Below are positions 5,348 through 6,785 of a stretch of DNA of 6,785 nucleotides, piece after piece. The notes beneath the pieces were generated by a model, which was not told where the DNA came from, searched no databases, and worked only from the letters and a program-made list of their open reading frames with translations. The DNA is from Oligoflexia bacterium (lineage in GTDB: Bacteria; Bdellovibrionota; UBA1018; CAIMNF01): NCBI GenBank assembly GCA_903858975.1, contig CAIOKW010000004.1, positions 1-6,785 of the forward strand, in the 5' to 3' direction. The position numbers were made by a program, and so were the translations under genes. Every line of letters begins with the position of its first letter. Position 1 is the stretch's first letter.

Positions 5348-6785
5348 ATGGACGTTCACTCTAAAGGAAAACCAGCATCTACGAAATCTAAGATGGACCT
5401 GAGCAGGCTCAACCCAGAGCAGCGTGCCGCAGTACTTCACACCGAGGGTCCATTGCTCATCCTGGCCGGAGCGGGAAGCGGTAAAACGAATACCATGACC
5501 CATCGGATTGCCTACCTCATTTCTGAGAAGGGCATCCCGGCCAATCGCATTCTAGGACTCTCTTTTACCAATAAAGCAGCAACTGAGTTGAAAGACCGCG
5601 TTCGAACTCTCGTCAAGAAGGTTGCTGGAGAGAAGGCCGCTAAGGGGCTGATCGTATCTACGTTTCATAGCCTCTGCGTGCGAATCCTGAGAGAGTTTGC
5701 GCCTCGAATTGGATATACTTCTCAGTTTTCCATTCTAGATCCCAGCGACCAAGAAGCGATCGTTCGAGAGATCTTAAAATTTATTAATATCGACAGCAAA
5801 AAATTTGATCCGAGCTGGATCCTCTTCCAGATTGGGTAGGCGAAAAATAAATTTCTATCTGGGGATGAAGCAAATCTTTTCTTTGATGGCCTTAAAGGGC
5901 CCAAAGTTTCATTTGATGAATACTCCATTGCCCTTCAAAGCGTATTCCCTCGGTATCAGGAACGACTAAAGCTTCAAAACGCAATGGATTTTGATGACCT
6001 CCTCTACAATGCGGTGACTCTTCTTGAGAACAACAAAGATATTCGAGAAGCCCTTTCACGCCGCTTCCAGTACATCTTAGTCGATGAGTATCAGGACACG
6101 AATCCTGCCCAATTTAGGCTTCTTGAAGCCTTGACTTCCACGCACAAGAATCTTTGCGTCGTGGGTGATGATGATCAATCCATTTATGCTTGGAGGGGTG
6201 CTGATCCAACACACATCCTTGGCTTTGATAAACACTATGAAGGCACAAATCGAATCATCCTGGATCGAAATTACCGAAGCACTGAAAACATCCTAAAAGC
6301 GGCCAATGAAGTGATTTCAAAAAACTCGAAGCGATTTCCCAAATCCCTCTGGTCTGGTAAAGGCGAAGGCTCCCCCATTCACCTAGTTGCGGTGGAAGAG
6401 GATCGCGCTGAATCACAAATGGTCACTGAGGAAATCAAGTCAAAGGCACGGGAACGCGCTGAAAAGAATGGCGGAGATCCAAACTTCACCTTTTGGAATG
6501 ACTTTGCAGTGCTTTACCGATCTAATCGCCAGTCGCGTATTTTTGAAGAAGCATTTAGACTTCATCAGATTCCTTACAAATTGGTAGGAGCTTTATCCTT
6601 TCTCGATCGAAAAGAAGTGAAGGATGTCCTTTGTTACTGGAAGCTCGTTTTGAATCCAAAAGATGACACTGCCATTAGAAGAGTGATCAACTGGCCTGCG
6701 CGGGGAATTGGTAAAAGCTCTATCGAAGCGATTCATACATTTTCTGTAAAGAACGGATGTTCTTTTTTCGAGGCATTGCAAAATG
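5348..6785 (+). pseudogene. uvrD: UvrD/PcrA-type superfamily 1 DNA helicase, interrupted by an in-frame TAG, 3' end outside the window
   Basis: This family unwinds DNA 3' to 5' using ATP in repair and replication restart. Residue 1 is the ATG at 5348. Before the interruption are the Q motif LNPEQRAAV (22-30), Walker A AGAGSGKT (40-47), motif Ia SFTNKAATEL (72-81) and motif Ib VSTFHSLC (103-110). Codon 164 is TAG. The same frame then continues without another stop for 945 nt to the window end, with FDDLL, motif II DEYQD (246-250), motif III VVGDDDQSIYAWRG (from 271), the motif IV region LDRNYRS (305-311), VLYRSN and FLDRKEVKDVL. There is no frameshift, only the stop. The first in-frame ATG after it (5984) would give a fragment without ATP-binding motifs. 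TAG ends three other genes here, so codon reassignment is unlikely. Either the gene is freshly inactivated or the base is a sequencing error. The start is uncertain: ATG 5348 has a weak GAAG site, while ATG 5393 fits usual family N-termini. Rep or PcrA are equally fitting names. Confidence 0.85.
5837..5839 (+). other. Premature in-frame amber codon in the helicase gene
   Basis: The reading is FQIG-stop-AKNKFLSG. Relatives commonly have a polar or basic residue before AKN at this point, so CAG (Gln), AAG (Lys), AGG (Arg) or TGG (Trp) could each become TAG by one base change. Flanking codons are in the same frame on both sides. Confidence 0.9.

Noticed and set aside
5837..5839. Genome-wide amber reassignment or pyrrolysine use
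   Set aside because: Three of the five complete genes here end in TAG, so TAG works as a normal stop. No downstream recoding structure was recognised.
5348..6785. Frameshift or genuine two-protein split in the helicase gene
   Set aside because: The frame is identical on both sides of the TAG, and no start codon with a ribosome site lies just after it, so a designed split is unlikely.

Overview
The window carries ordinary chromosomal genes of a Gram-negative bacterium with moderate GC content. A membrane-anchored pentaheme cytochrome and a Tat-exported molybdopterin-oxidoreductase-like protein indicate a respiratory chain with alternative complex III. Together with the style of the small HTH and HNH proteins, this would fit a deltaproteobacterial or Bdellovibrio-like lineage, but that placement is an inference from memory and no rRNA or marker gene here settles it.

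Layout: positions 1-2600 (minus strand) hold the start of an alternative complex III operon, actA followed by the first 666 codons of actB, which runs off the left edge. Positions 2601-2822 are the operon leader, with two short perfect dyads and a weak promoter candidate. Positions 2823-3134 (minus) encode a 103-residue HNH nuclease. A strong intrinsic terminator (3141-3183) separates it from an XRE-type DNA-binding protein (3205-3672, minus), which has a perfect 15-bp dyad just upstream of its Shine-Dalgarno sequence. Positions 3673-3926 are non-coding. Then comes a thyA-folA operon (minus, 5254 down to 3927) for dTMP synthesis and tetrahydrofolate recycling. From 5348 rightwards (plus) a divergent UvrD/PcrA-type helicase gene runs off the right edge.

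Functional links: ActA and ActB are subunits of one quinol-oxidising membrane complex. ThyA converts dUMP to dTMP and produces dihydrofolate, which FolA reduces again, so their pairing is metabolic. The XRE protein and the HNH nuclease are neighbours, but the terminator between them argues against simple co-transcription.

I see no clearly new multi-gene system. The points most worth following up are: an in-frame TAG that splits an otherwise intact helicase; an ActB that keeps the four-cysteine [4Fe-4S] layout of true molybdoenzymes but has no later cysteine in the visible part; the terminator placed directly on the HNH start codon, together with a nine-T tract at codons 5-8 of that gene; and operator-like dyads in the intergenic regions. 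Several start codons were moved inward from the longest possible ORF because a good ribosome binding site or family length supports the internal ATG.
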